Source of the DNA: Plantago major | Taxonomy: Eukaryota > Streptophyta > Magnoliopsida > Lamiales > Plantaginaceae | Assembly: GCA_026545765.1 (NCBI GenBank) | Contig: JAIFAC010000007.1 | Span: 434,001-498,000, forward strand | Direction of reading: 5' to 3' | DNA length: 64,000 nt | Part shown: piece after piece, positions 14,166 through 27,545 of the stretch | Position numbering within the stretch: the stretch's first letter is position 1 | How the letters are laid out: every line of letters begins with the position of its first letter | Made by a program: the position numbers and the translations under genes | The notes under the pieces: generated by a model | What the model was told of the DNA's origin: nothing | Seen by the model: only the letters and a program-made list of their open reading frames with translations | Database searches by the model: none

Positions 14166-15670
14166 AACCGACTATCTAATCTTAAGATCCGAGGGAATGC
14201 ACAAGCGAGTAAGGTAGGTATGTGTTCAATGATTTTTTATTAATATTAAGTAAGGATAAATTCAACAACCAGTCGCAAGGAAGCAACCCAATACTTTGAT
14301 AATACAATACTTTTCTTTCTATTCTTAACTTAACTACTAAGGCATCTTCCAATTCCACGGGGCAGGATTCAAAAAAATACGCACGTTTCCTATCAACAAA
14401 GAAGTCAAAGTACGAAGGAATATTATTACGCATCCAGCTTGGGGAAGTTTATGATAATATAAATCTTATATTGTTTAGTATACTTTCTTAGGAAACTGCT
14501 CATCGATTACCGTCTAGAAATTAATTAACAAGAAAAGAGAATACTATGTTGCATAAGCTGGACCAAATTAACCACAGGAGCAAATATGTAGATATTTGTT
14601 CCAGGAAAGCGAAAAATAAGTATACGCGCATTAATATTAATATAAGATACAGCCTATAATTTATAATGGAAATAAAGAAAGTCCATTACGAAGACAAGAG
14701 AGCACGTTATGCAAGGTGAGGGAGAAGTTCCTCTTTTGTAAAAAGTAAAAGTCAGTCCAGTTATAAATAATAAAAAAGATAAATAAAGAAAAGCAATATC
14801 AAAACAAGTACCAATACCTTTCCTAGCTAACATGTTGTTATTCTTTTCTCATAACGGAAGCTCCAGAAGTACACCACGCCAAAGATATATAACAAAAAAA
14901 GGATAGGTTGCATGATATCGCAATTTCGTATAATAATGATTACTTGTACTGACCATAGAAACCAATGACCCCTTATTTATAGAAGCATAATAATGCCATC
15001 ATCACATACTTAAGCGAAAGCATTAGGTAACATACATAGAGCCAAATACATATTGGAAAAAGACAAAGTAAAGTCAGATAGACTGCGGGTCCGAGACAAC
15101 TTGAGTAAAACTAAAAAATGAAATATCTAAACAAATATAGAGAATCTCTAGGTAAGGGGTCAACGGTTATGTTCAAATTATAAATGAAGGATAATTTTTA
15201 TAATTTCTCTATCTCTAATCTAACTCTAGGTAGTAGCATGGAACAGGCAATATAAAGAGAGGGAGTAAGTTCTCCTGTGATTTCTTAAAACAAAGTATTT
15301 TCTCCTTTACCCTTTTCTCACGTTTCAGACTTCTGGGGAGGATTGTGTAGGCTCGTTTCCTTCAAAAAAGAATGCACTACTAGATTGAGACAGTATCATC
15401 CTTTAATTACATACAACAAGAGTAGAACACTACTAAGACTTACTTTACACGTAACATATAATATGAATGTCTTTTTCGTTTTTGTATTTAGCTAGGTATA
15501 AATGACTCTTTCTCTTTGGAATCATCTTTGCAGGCTTTCTATTCTATCCAAAAGAATTCATGTATCCCTTTTTTCTATTTAGAATACTGTACTTCGTTTT
15601 TTGTAGTTATTAGTTATTGCACAACCAGGCGAGAAGATGGTCTACGAATTTCGGGATAAACGCTTCTTTA

Positions 15671-15686
15671 ATTCTATTCTATTCTA
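15671..15686. repeat. (CTATT)3 pentanucleotide repeat
   Basis: Three CTATT units. The same motif recurs at 55744-55764 and, as its complement, at 51592-51608. Confidence 0.8.
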
Positions 15687-18600
15687 TGGCTTATGCATAT
15701 GTAAATCTTTATATAATCTATCTTCGCAGCCAGTAAATTCCTTGCATAAAATTTGGAGTTCATTTCATAATAAGTAATAAGTAGCGGGCATCACAACAAC
15801 CGAGTTTTTTAAGTTAAGAAATTTATATTTATGAAGAATCTATTACTTACAATTTACTCATTTTTCAGCTTGTGAATAAATAAGACTAGAAAAAACAGCT
15901 AAGTATATCAAATTGAATAGATCTTTGCACACGATAAAGTAGCACTCTTCAACGTATTTATTGTATTTATGAAATTAGATCATAACCAAAGACATAGATA
16001 GGTCCACATCTAGTTCTAGTTTTCATGTATAATTGTTTTACATAAATAAAGTGTATCAGTCACATCTTATAATTGGGTTCAACCTTATTACTTACTTACT
16101 CTTACTAACTAAACGAGAAAACTTTTATAACTTATAATATAATTTATATTAAAGAGACTTTCAAGCAATAGACAAAGTATAGGCGATTGCATAGAACATC
16201 AAAAGCACCCTGCATACTACGTCATCATTCAAAAGCCAAAAGGCGGTGATATGAGCTCGTTAATATATCTTTAGAACATAGATTTTTAAGTAGAAAGAGA
16301 TTCCTTGGGATGTCTACACGAATTATTATTATTGAATTATTTATTATTAGGAGTATTGATTTGATTGTATTTATTTTCGGGTTTTTTAAGAACTTTACCT
16401 TACCTTTACAATTTCAAATATAACTAAGTAGGGTGTACCTTTGGGCGCTATAGAATAAAGACCAACGCAAAGAAAAGCGTGTATTTTCATTTTAATTATA
16501 TCTCCTCCGAATTCTAACTTTGTTACAAAGGTTACAATGATAATCCAGGTTAATTTACACCTCTATTCCATATAGTTCTATATATAAAGTAGAATATCTA
16601 AGTAAGGATCTACCAAGGCAATGCGCATAAGCATAATAAATAGCTAGTAATAGTAATAAATAAAGCATTAATTAGTCATATATACAATTACTATATACAG
16701 TATAGATTCTGCCTTATTTTTACTTTTTCTGGTATGTGTTTTTTGGAAACAACTACTTCTTGCCTTAATTACAACTTTCTATTTATATTTAAGTGGTTTG
16801 GTCTAAGTCCATTTACGAGTCAACTTTTTTTTGTTACCTAGGACATTGTTTACTATAAACTATAAATATGAAGAATTTTCCTCCCTCACCCAAAAAATAA
16901 AATAATGAAATGAGAAATGTAAGATAGAGCTAGATATCCACAATTACCGATGAATAATATTAAATAAAGTAAAAGAGTAAAAGAACAACAACAAGGAAAG
17001 TATCTCAATGAATAATTTCGGATATTTAAAATCAAAGCAACCCCGGAATGTATAACATATTATAATAATGGGTCTTATTGTCTCCGTATGCTTTTTGTAG
17101 GTAAGGTGGTACTTACTATAGTTGCCCTTAGACATAGACATAATATATATTTGGAATCTTTTTGATCTATCTTATATTCTACTACTGGAAGTCTTACATG
17201 TCTCTATCGCTCTATTACTAGAAAAGGTATTGTATTCATGAAATAGGAGTAAGGCAGTGTAGTGTAAAGATAAGGTCAAAAAAAATACGTATATCGTTAA
17301 ATGACTCATGTTCGTGTAGGTAGCGGTAATCTTTATTACTAACTAAGAATAAGGATGGATCAGCACCTTTTTTTAAATTTGAAAATAAGTATTATAGAAT
17401 AGAAAGACCCTAACTTAGAAAATAGAGAATCTTTACCTTCATTCCCTTCATTCTCCTAACCTAGCTATCGGATTCCTTTGATATAATGTATTTGGGTGCT
17501 TCATGTATCCCCCTTATGTTCCTATTCTCTTATTTCCTACAGAACTTAATTTTAATCCACCAACGAGCCCTTAGTGAGAGACTGTACATAAAGTATGTAA
17601 AAACAATAGGTTCTTAAACGATTGGTATCTAGTATCATAACTACTTGTCAACTTGAGTTTTTGATGGGTATTAAATAAAAAATATCTGATACGGGTTGTC
17701 GAGCCTACAAGAATCCTATATTTAGTTTATGAGTTTATGTACACCTGCGCGCTATTAGATAGAAATTCTACTGGATTAGATAGATTTCTAGCTTTTTTTA
17801 GTCTTTCCTTTATTAGATATTTCTTTAATTAAATAAACTCTGAGTGTTCTATAAGATTAGAGCTCGCTCTGGTAAAGGTAAATAGTTACCTTAGTAAAAT
17901 TCAAGAAGGAAAGTAAAGCCAAGCATTCCTTATAGTCCTTTAAGAAAAGGAATCCAGTTTCGACTATCATATGTTAAATTATGTATGACATTCATTTATT
18001 AGGGTTCGGCAAGAGAAAGTCAACTATGATTGCCCTATTACACACTATCAAATAGAGAAAAAGAATAACCTTGCGTGCTCTACTGTTCTGTTCATGGATT
18101 AATTGGGGATTAATTAATAAAAAATTTTAAAGTATAAAGACTCATTTTTGCAGGTGAAATGCTTTGGTTGTTATTACCGTACTTAATAATGAGGTATCCC
18201 AAGAAAAAAGATTCAAGTAAAGAAGAACATATCTGTAAGCCCACTTGTGGACGACGATGTGAGAAACATGATTTGTTAACTTAGTAAGAGATCTATCTTC
18301 ATTAAAAAGAAAGAAACTGATGGATTTTGATGATTTTTTCCTATATTTTTTATTTTTTTGTTTGTTTTTGTTTGTAATAATAACGATTCTTTAATTTAAA
18401 GTTTTTAAAGTAGCGGCTTTCCAAACCCAAGTATAAAATCTAGTGAAGTTGGTAGACCTTAATTGTATATTTTGAGTAAAGGAAAGCAGAAAAGTATACA
18501 ACAGATGAATATTTATTTAGCGTCCTTTTTTTTTCTCTTTTAGTAGTAGTAGAGTACGCGTAAGAGTAAAAATAATCCAGAATTGATTTCTCTTTTATTT

Positions 18601-19900
18601 TAAAGTTTATATATATATAAGTATTATCAAGTATTATCCCACCACAGCTATCTCCGCATCTTAATCTTAGAAAATCCAAATTTAGTATAGTAATGCTTAG
18701 TTATTGAGTTTATTATAGTAAACCCTATCCTACTCTTCTCTGACATAAAAATTACTTTGCTGCTGCTATCCCAAAACATTATAAATCACGGCAAACTCTT
18801 TTTTTAATTAGTATAGAACTGGATAGAAAAGCTTTCAGATATTTATATGACGAATATTGAGCACTACAACAACAGCGTCTTCTTCTGTTTACCAAATATA
18901 TAATAAAATGAGATAGATAATAATAGATATATAATATATAGGATTGTTTCTACTTATTTCTCTTGTCTTTAAGACCCCAAATCTAAACAAAGCTACTGCT
19001 ATTATAACTGATTCTTTCGATTTAGTAGGAAATAGGTAGGAAATTGTGCATCTTTTTTTATTTCTTCTTTTTTTTGTTATATTCTTGGTGCAACGCCTTA
19101 ATTTATCTGCTTTATTTTACTATTTACTTTTTCAATTCTCTTTCATTTTGTGAAAACACGGTATACAATTTCTATTTATATAATCCACGTCTATCAAGAA
19201 ATTATGCTGGGACAAGGTTGGAAAGTTCTTTACTGTGAGAATTTGCGAAGGTGTAGTTTAAGTTTACCTGTGTTTATTAAATAATTTCTCTTCTTAATTT
19301 TTCATTTCGTTAAGATGCCCAAAATATGACGTACTTCTTTATTATAAATATATATATATTTATTTAATTTCCCTTATTTGGAAGATCCTTCTGTTGCTTC
19401 CAGAGGGGACTTTCTACACACATAGCAGACAGAGTTATAAAGAAATACTGAGCTGTAGAAACCGTGCTTTGATTGCAAGACTTATACCAAAAACCCGAAG
19501 TAACTTTTCTATATATAAATATGAGGATTCGCAGTACCAATCGAGAAACTTGGTAAAGAATCTACTAGTAGAAAGAATATAAGAAATAGGACATAGAAAA
19601 AAAATACCGAGTATCTATAATAAAAGTAACTTTTTTAAGTGTAAAAGACTACTTCTCTAAAAAATTTAAGGAATAGTTAGCGGGCGGAGGAATGAATGTA
19701 TGACAAAGAGTGAAACCCTTGTATTTATTTTATGAAAAGAAGAAGGTAACCATATTAAGAAAGAATAAGTAAGATCTGAGATTGGATTGCACGCTCGGCT
19801 CATAAATGTTCTTCTTTTTGATATATCCACTGCCTCGAAGCTCAATAATGTGTGAAGTATTTCCTTCTCAATACATGACATAGTTAACTATAAATAATGG

Positions 19901-21900
19901 CCTATCCTTAATTAATGATATTATGAGGTGTGTACTCTTGTCTTTTCTCTTTGAGTTTATATAATATTTAAAAATCTAAGAATAGATCTATCTTGTAGTA
20001 CTATGAATTTATTAAATGTGTATAAGCACGTGTACGTAATTCCCTTCCAAGTTATTATACGTTAAATAAATGCTTCTCCAAGTTAAAAAAAAGGAACAAA
20101 TCAAAGTACATGTACGTAACCACTTAAGTAAGACAACAACATAGTAAGCATTGCATATTCCACGTATTCCTTTAGACATAATTTATCTAAGTGAACTCCT
20201 AACTATTTATACTCTAAGTTTTCATGCCCAATACCTATCCTCTCTTACTTAGTTAATATAAATTATAACTCTAACTTTTTTTTCTATTAGCTGTCTTACC
20301 TAGTCCCTTACTCTTACAAATATGAACAATAATGATCTTTATTTAAACACATGCTTATCTATGTACAAATATATTCTATACGAAAAGATGCCAAAACTCT
20401 ACTAATGATGAAATTTACCATTTTTAGAAAATTGACTAGATTTTATGTATTATAATAGAAATTGTATTTGGAGTTATCTATGGTATACGCCTTTATAAGC
20501 TTAGTAAGGATAGAGGACTATACCGGAGATATTACAAACAAAAGGAGTACTTTGCAGGATATTATAGAATACTACCTTACACAAGAGATGTTTGCTTATG
20601 ACGCCCTACTTTATTTATTTATACCTATAGAGCTTTGTTTGATCTTACCCTTCATTTTTAATCTTATTTACTAGATCTTGTTTCTACTACATTTACTCTA
20701 TTTCCTATAGATGCTAACTTAAGTACTAAGGAATCTTTCCTTTCTCTACTTACTAAAAACTATTTCTTATTACTATGTTTTCTTTTCAAAATAGAAAATT
20801 ATAACCCTTATAGATAGATCGCTATATAATTAGGTATGCTATGTTATCCTTAGTAATATAATTTATTTGAGAAGAGATTTTCAAAGTATAGACTTCCTTC
20901 ATATGTATAATGATTTTCATAAGTGCTTGGTAAATGCGATCTCTCTTAAGTACCTAGTATATTTCGTGTTCTACCTATATTTATGTATACACGCTAACCT
21001 CTACGATACTAAGTTCTTACCTCATTTGTTTTGTCTGTATAAACTCTCCCTATAACCTTGACTACACAAATTCTATATGATGCCTATTAAATATCTATAT
21101 ACTTTTATTTTACTACCAAAAGTTCTTACTTTTTTACATTGATCTTGTTACTATTTATATTTGAAATAAGATATAAGCCTAGGTATTCTTTGTTATTGTT
21201 GTTAGGGTATATATAGAGCTGTATTACTTTGTACAATATAATTTCACATGACACATAGGTTTCATTAAATACTTGACGTATAGGACAAAATAATCATAAA
21301 TAGAATTTATTATATGCACCTAGGTTAGATAGTATAGACTATAAAAGAGATGTATTAATAACACCAGTAAAGAGAAAACCAAAGAATACCTATGTTGTGT
21401 AGTATAAGATAACCCAAACAATCGCTTACCCAATTAATTTTTAGGGTTAAAGACTAAGGCATATTTATCATACCCAGTTATAGTGAGTGCTAGCAATCCC
21501 TTTTATTATACAAAACATATAATGCAAACTTTTAGGGACTAAGGTAAATAAAGTACTTTCCAATAACAACATAGGGTAGATTCTTTTTCTTTAGTAGACA
21601 CGATTCCTTATCTTTTTGGATTACTTAAGTTTATAATTTATAATGAGCTTTTTAAGGAAATATATTTTATAGAGGTAAATAGATATAGAGGTAAATAGAG
21701 TGCACTTACATAAAACATTACTTAAGAAGGCAAAGTACATAAGACAAGGAATTAATGGATAAAAGTATGCTTACATTGTCACTATCATAGTATTGGTATA
21801 TAAAATTAGTTAGGAAGGATCTCCCACTTATAGGATTATTAGAAAGAACACGCACTGGGAATACACTTATTACTTCTTAGACTAATTCTTAGGAAACAAA
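19901..21900. other. State-A block: TA-rich, CG-poor, non-coding
   Basis: No gene is visible. The open frames at 20462-20674 and 20867-21055 are short and hydrophobic and look like chance. A 16-bp tandem duplication lies at 21669-21700. Confidence 0.45.
21669..21700. repeat. 16-bp tandem duplication (2 copies)
   Basis: ATAGAGGTAAATAGA is repeated with period 16; the final base differs (T versus G). Confidence 0.9.
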
Positions 21901-23450
21901 GATATACCTACTTACTTAATACGTACTTAGTTCTCTAGATTTATTTGAGTGCACTCCTCCCGAATCCTTCTTCATTTTTCATTACCTGCATTATGGGGTG
22001 TTCCTCTGGAAAATAATTTAATTAGCAAGTGCCGGTGCCTTTTTATTTAAGAGCATAGCTTAGTAAATAGTAATAGCATGTATTCAACCCTCTCTTCCAA
22101 TACAAATATAGAAAAAATATAGACAGAGCTCACTGCCTACGTGTCTTTACAGCCAAATAATTAATAAGTAAGGTCAAGAATCTATGCACAAGTACATTTT
22201 TTCTTACCTGATCCAACAAAACAGAGTTGCGATTATGTTATATAACAACTTCAGGAGTAAATAGATGCTACATCCTCACCTATGCTAGTAGGACTTCTTA
22301 GGGAAAAGTAGCACCTATTATAAGGGAATCCTATATAACATCTAAAAGATAGCTAACAGTTACATATTTATTGCTGAAATAACATTCATTTGCAACCTAA
22401 TCATTTATAAAATCATTGAGGGGAGCAACCCTTGCTGCTTAATTAAAAAAACCCTTTCAGATTAGTACTTTGTTAGTGGAATATACTATTAAATTCTGAA
22501 GTCGTACATGAAATTATTTTTGTCCACTCTTTTTTTGCAGCTATTTGCACATTAAGAACTACTACGGAGTATTGAAGGTATTGAAGAAATATAATAATTT
22601 ATACTATGTTACTCTAAGACGACTTTTTACTATTTATTTATTACATTATTAAATCACTTACTCATAAAACGAATAAGAAGGCAAAGGAAGGAAACAAACA
22701 CTGTCTAAACGTTTAATTAACTATAGCTCTATTTTATTAATAAGCTAATTTATAATTCTTAATAGAATCTTGTAGTAAGGGGTACTTCTTTACGCCTAAA
22801 TTTGCATTGTCTAGGAGATGAGCTCTGCTCTTTAAACTCTTTTATTTAAGGGATCTTTGTTCTTTGTTGAGAGGCATACCTGACAATACTCTTCTCTTAC
22901 ATTTACTAAGATTTCCTTAAACCTTCCTCTTCCTTTTTTGTAGTTTAGGCATCTTTTCAACATTTAGTTTCACGATAACTTCCCACAGACAACACCGCGA
23001 AGAAATATTCGGTAGATATTTGGCAAATAAATAAAAAAGATATTAAAGATATAATAAAACAAGGAATTCTTTAATAGGGCACAATACCGTAGATAGAAAA
23101 GAAAAGTTCAGTATACTCTAACTATGTTTTGAAGAATATATCTCCTGCGCAAGCTATTTCTTATAATTCTTATAAAATTGTATATAAAATTAGTATTCCA
23201 TCCAGTTTAAAAAAGTCCCGTTACTCCGCTGTTTTTATAGAAGACTATTCTTTTTTTTGTTTGATTCTTATTTGTTATGGATTTCTAGTTGTAAAGTTAT
23301 ATGTTCACGAGAATAAAAAGGGAATAAGGAATCCGTACTAAGAAAATATTCAAATCATTAATTAATATTAATTAATATTAATAAGGGAGTCGTGACTTTT
23401 AAGGAAAGAAAATGGATATTTGTAAGCTGTATTATAAAGCATAAATAGGG
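21901..23450. other. Short state-B block inside state-A DNA
   Basis: No gene is visible. CG steps are more frequent than on either side, for example 21959, 22031, 22140, 22999 and 23219. The right part holds a TAATTAATAT-type repeat at 23357-23383. Confidence 0.35.
23357..23383. repeat. AT-only repeat with 10-bp period
   Basis: About two and a half copies of a TTAATTAATA unit in tandem. Confidence 0.85.
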
Positions 23451-23545
23451 TTTACTTAAGCACGTGTTCTATATTTTTTGTAAAATAAAAATAAAAGAGG
23501 AGCTCAGAATACGAATTAAGTGTGTATACTATGTATTGACATGAA

Positions 23546-23547
<2 letters not shown>

Positions 23548-23577
<30 letters not shown>
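23548..23577. repeat. (AT)15 microsatellite
   Basis: About 15 uninterrupted AT units. Confidence 0.95.
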
Positions 23578-23581
<4 letters not shown>

Positions 23582-25838
23582 AAAGTACTTAAGTGTATGT
23601 GTCTCTTATAGTAAAGATAATTAAATTGGACTCGTAGTAAGTAATGCATAAATTTATTTTTCTTAGAGTAACGTATTTATTATAATTATAAGGGTAATAT
23701 GGGTATAAGATAGAGATCCTAAAAATGTGTTGTGTCAAGAAGGACACGTATAAATATTACAAGAGTGCGTGTTGCTTTGTAATCCTATAGTTGATCTTAC
23801 TCCCCAAAGCTTTCTACCCTTATATTATATTTACATACCAAGTATATACCAACAAGCATGAAGTTTTTAGATCTCCTTATTTACTTAGCTCCATTTCTTC
23901 TAGAACTAGTAGTGTATATAGAATTGTTTACTTTCAATATTATATCATAAGCACATGTCCTATCACATAAGAAAGGTTTTTAAGGGTATTCTCTAATAAC
24001 GTAATGACCTAGAGTTTTACTATACAATGTATACAATACTTAAATCTTTAACAAGGCGCTTATAAATAGAATTAGGAAAAGGCTTGGAGGGAAAGAAACA
24101 ACTATGTAACTATGTGGTACTAGAAATAAAGACAGCTTGGCATATAAATCTTAGTTTTTGCTTTGGTATCCATGAATTAGACTCTTGTTAGTGAAATATA
24201 TGTACTCTACTAAATTTCTTATTAACTTCCTCTCTTATATATTTGTTTAGGTATCTACTTAATATAAGCTTTTGTATAATATACTCTAAGAAGTTATCTT
24301 AACTCGCATCAAGTAATCCATTTAAGAAAGTAACTTTCCCTACAATTCTTAGATTCTATTCTATATAATAACCTTCACCTATAATTTGTGTTTAAGACCA
24401 AGAACTTATTATTGTATATAATATTATTTAATCCAGTAAAGACTCCTTAAGACTAGTTACTAGTTCAGGCTTATATCTTATGTACCTTGTATCTAGCATA
24501 AATGGTATTGGTGAGAGATGCTGTTTGTTGTAACTATGTTGTTTAATACTGTCCTTTATTATATGTATATGGAATAGCTTATCTGTAATCTCTTTATTTA
24601 GTATTGCTAAGGGCATATATTACTTTGTACTACATGTGTTCCTCTGGTATTTTCTTTCATATTTCTATTTATACTTTAATTCTCCAAACTAAGCTCTTTA
24701 CTTACCCTAAATTTATTATATATCTCCTCTCCTCTGCATTTCATTTTCGTGATATCTCCTCGTTTATATGATATAATGTACTACTTACTGTACTTAGAAA
24801 CTTAGAAAGACTCTGCTTGGGTATCCTTGTGAGAGGACTACACTTTTAGTTATTAGCCTATAGGTATAAGTTTTAGTATCTAGTAGAGTAAGGAGAGAGT
24901 ATTTATCTTTAAGTTTATTAGCAACAACGAATAATACTATATTATATAGAAATTGTAGGTATTTTTTAGGGTATGAAAACAAAGCAATTATAGAAATGGT
25001 ATCTAGGAAATGTTTATGGGAAGACAACATCTATTTATTACTTGTTATTACTTGAAATTGTTAATACTGTTCATACTATGAGTAGAAAAGAATTCTTAAT
25101 TATATTTACTTAGGTACCTATACTTCTACTATAGGGAGTTCTCCTTTGCCCTAAACTAAATATATGCTAGCTATACTACATGCACATGCTAAAAAAAAAT
25201 AGAAAAATTCATTAAGGTACGAAACATAGTAATAAAGATAAAAGTGATACATGTGTTTGAAACAATCCTAGGCAAAATCTAGTAAAGAAGTTATAGAGTA
25301 AGTATACCAGAATCATATTTATCTAATATTATTTATTAAAGAAGAGTACTTATTGTGTTAATAAGCATATTTATGAGTCAACAACAAGTAATGGAAAAGA
25401 GATATAATATAATCAGAGCACTGTATGTAGTATACTCGGTAGAAGTCATAGATCAAAAAGCTACTAATTCTCAATGTACTCTTTGCTTTTTTTTATAGTA
25501 ATATAATATATAAAGGTAAGTTACATTCCTTTCAAACTTAGTGTCTACCCATAATGAAATGAAGTGTACTCGTGCCCTAGTCCTATGAAACTGGTTATAC
25601 TCTATTTAGTCTATATAATTTTATAAAAAAGTCTTTAAGAAAAATACAAAACTAACCTGTGTTGACTATAAACTCAAAGTAATTTGGTAGAACTAATACT
25701 GGAAATGAAAGGCAAAAGTGCCATTGGGGTTGGTTATAGAATATATGTCTTACTAAGAAGAAAGAACTAAGAGTAGTGTAGATTAGAGAAAGGAGTTCAT
25801 AAGAAAACGGATAAAGATATTAGGACATTCAGTAACAA

Positions 25839-25886
25839 GTAATATAGTATAAATAGTATAATGTAATATAGTATAAATAGTATAAT
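25839..25886. repeat. 24-bp perfect tandem duplication
   Basis: Two identical 24-bp units built from TATAGTATAAATAGTATAAT-like words lie at 25839-25862 and 25863-25886. A partial third copy (ATAGTATAA) follows. This is the longest unit I found. Confidence 0.93.
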
Positions 25887-27384
25887 ATAGTATAAGAAGT
25901 CCAATAACAGGGAGTACATTATTTTATATGCATTAGTATTATATAAAGCACCTGATAAATTTATATTTCAAATAGAGAACATACCCTAAAGCTAGCTTAG
26001 TTTAGTATTACAAATTAATTTATATAAAGACTTACAAGTTGTGGAGATGACACTCGTTACAAGGGTTACTTACTTTATCTCTTAGGCTACTACAAATACA
26101 TGCTTTGAAAAACTACTACTTATTTTTCTACAATAACTAATACTATGACGTGCCTATATAACACCTATACTATAATAATCTAAATCTATAAAGAAGCTAT
26201 ACTACATCTATGAGGAATTCCTTTTCTTTTTGGTTTCTAACTTGTCTTTGTTGGATAGAGTATTCCCTAAGTGTTTTATTATCAATTATAGAATTCTACC
26301 TATGGCTTTGGTTGATAAGGGTTTATAAAAAATAAGTTAAGTACTTGAGAAAAAAGAAGAGCATATTTGTCATTGTATTTAATTTAGTAAGACTGGAAAA
26401 TGGAAATAGAGTTCATATAAATGCTCGGCTAGTAGCTCTTGTTGTATACTTTGGAAAATATTCATATACTTTATAAATAGAAAGAACTTTATATAAATTG
26501 TCTAGTAGTAAGTAGTTATCCTTCTTCAAGTACGCCATCAACGTGAAATAGCTTCGGAATATTTTGTCTTTGTAGGTAGAGCTTAATCTTATTCCACAAT
26601 TCTATACGCTTTTATATTTAGTAAATCCTACCGTATTGTTTGTTGCTTTGAAACTAGTTTATGCACAAGTATAATTTCTAACTTTTCCCTTCCTTATAGG
26701 TAAGCTTTTTGGTACGTTAATTAAAGTAAAGTAAGCGTAGTAAAAGGGTATGCACTGGATATTGTATTATATAGTAAGCCAAGAACACTTCATGGTAAAT
26801 TGGTAACTAAATTTAAATTTGTGTCTTACTTATAGTATGAAACTTGAGAATATACGTAAAGAAGAGCTCTTCGTTAAGATTATTTTATATTGGTCTTAGA
26901 GGAGTACCCAACCATGTAGTATTTAGCTTAAATAAAACTTCTATTTGATATCCACTCATTTTATATTTGTACAATTATAACTCTTACTAAGAAAGTATTT
27001 GTTAGCATTATCACATCTCACTAAAAAAAAGTGCACTTGGTTTTATACATAAGAAAGAGACTATATAAGGTAGCATCTATTACACTTGGGAATTTATATA
27101 ATTTAGTAATTGAAGAATAATGAAAGGAAACAACAAGGATAAGGAAATATAGATAAGATAGAAAACTAAGATATGCTCTCTAAATAAGACTTACTACTCT
27201 TTAGATTGAGTTTATATAATTAAGTGATTACTACACAGTATACCTAAGAGGTTATAGAAACTTAAGTAAGTATACCAAATATAAGCTATACACAAAAATA
27301 TGTCCTAGTAAAAGATATTCAACCTATTTAACATTGTCTAAGTAACCCTAAGTAATATAATACACGCTCCCATACATGTTTTAT

Positions 27385-27410
27385 TTTCTATGTTGACTTT
27401 CTATGTTGAC
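27385..27410. repeat. 13-bp perfect tandem duplication
   Basis: TTTCTATGTTGAC occurs twice without a spacer. Confidence 0.92.
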
Positions 27411-27521
27411 GTCTTTATATCTTTGCTTTGAAGTAGTACATCTATCTGGTTCATTTATAATATAATAAGAGCTAAGAAATCCTCATATATAGCGAAGGGT
27501 TTAAGTTATCATGTTCTTTTC

Positions 27522-27545
27522 TATAGAAGCTATTATAGAAGCTAT
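27522..27545. repeat. 12-bp perfect tandem duplication
   Basis: TATAGAAGCTAT occurs twice without a spacer, only about 110 bp from the duplication at 27385-27410. Confidence 0.92.

Larger units (their letters stand above)
11451..19900. other. Long state-B non-coding block
   Basis: About 8.4 kb without a recognisable gene. CG is near expectation for the composition: I counted five in 12001-12300 and six in 17281-17580. There are many pyrimidine runs and T-tracts, for example 13078-13090, 18345-18378 and 19051-19078. All open frames are short and mostly rich in Tyr, Leu, Ile and Phe, as expected from AT-rich codons. Small duplications lie at 12404-12431 and 14136-14165. Confidence 0.45.
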
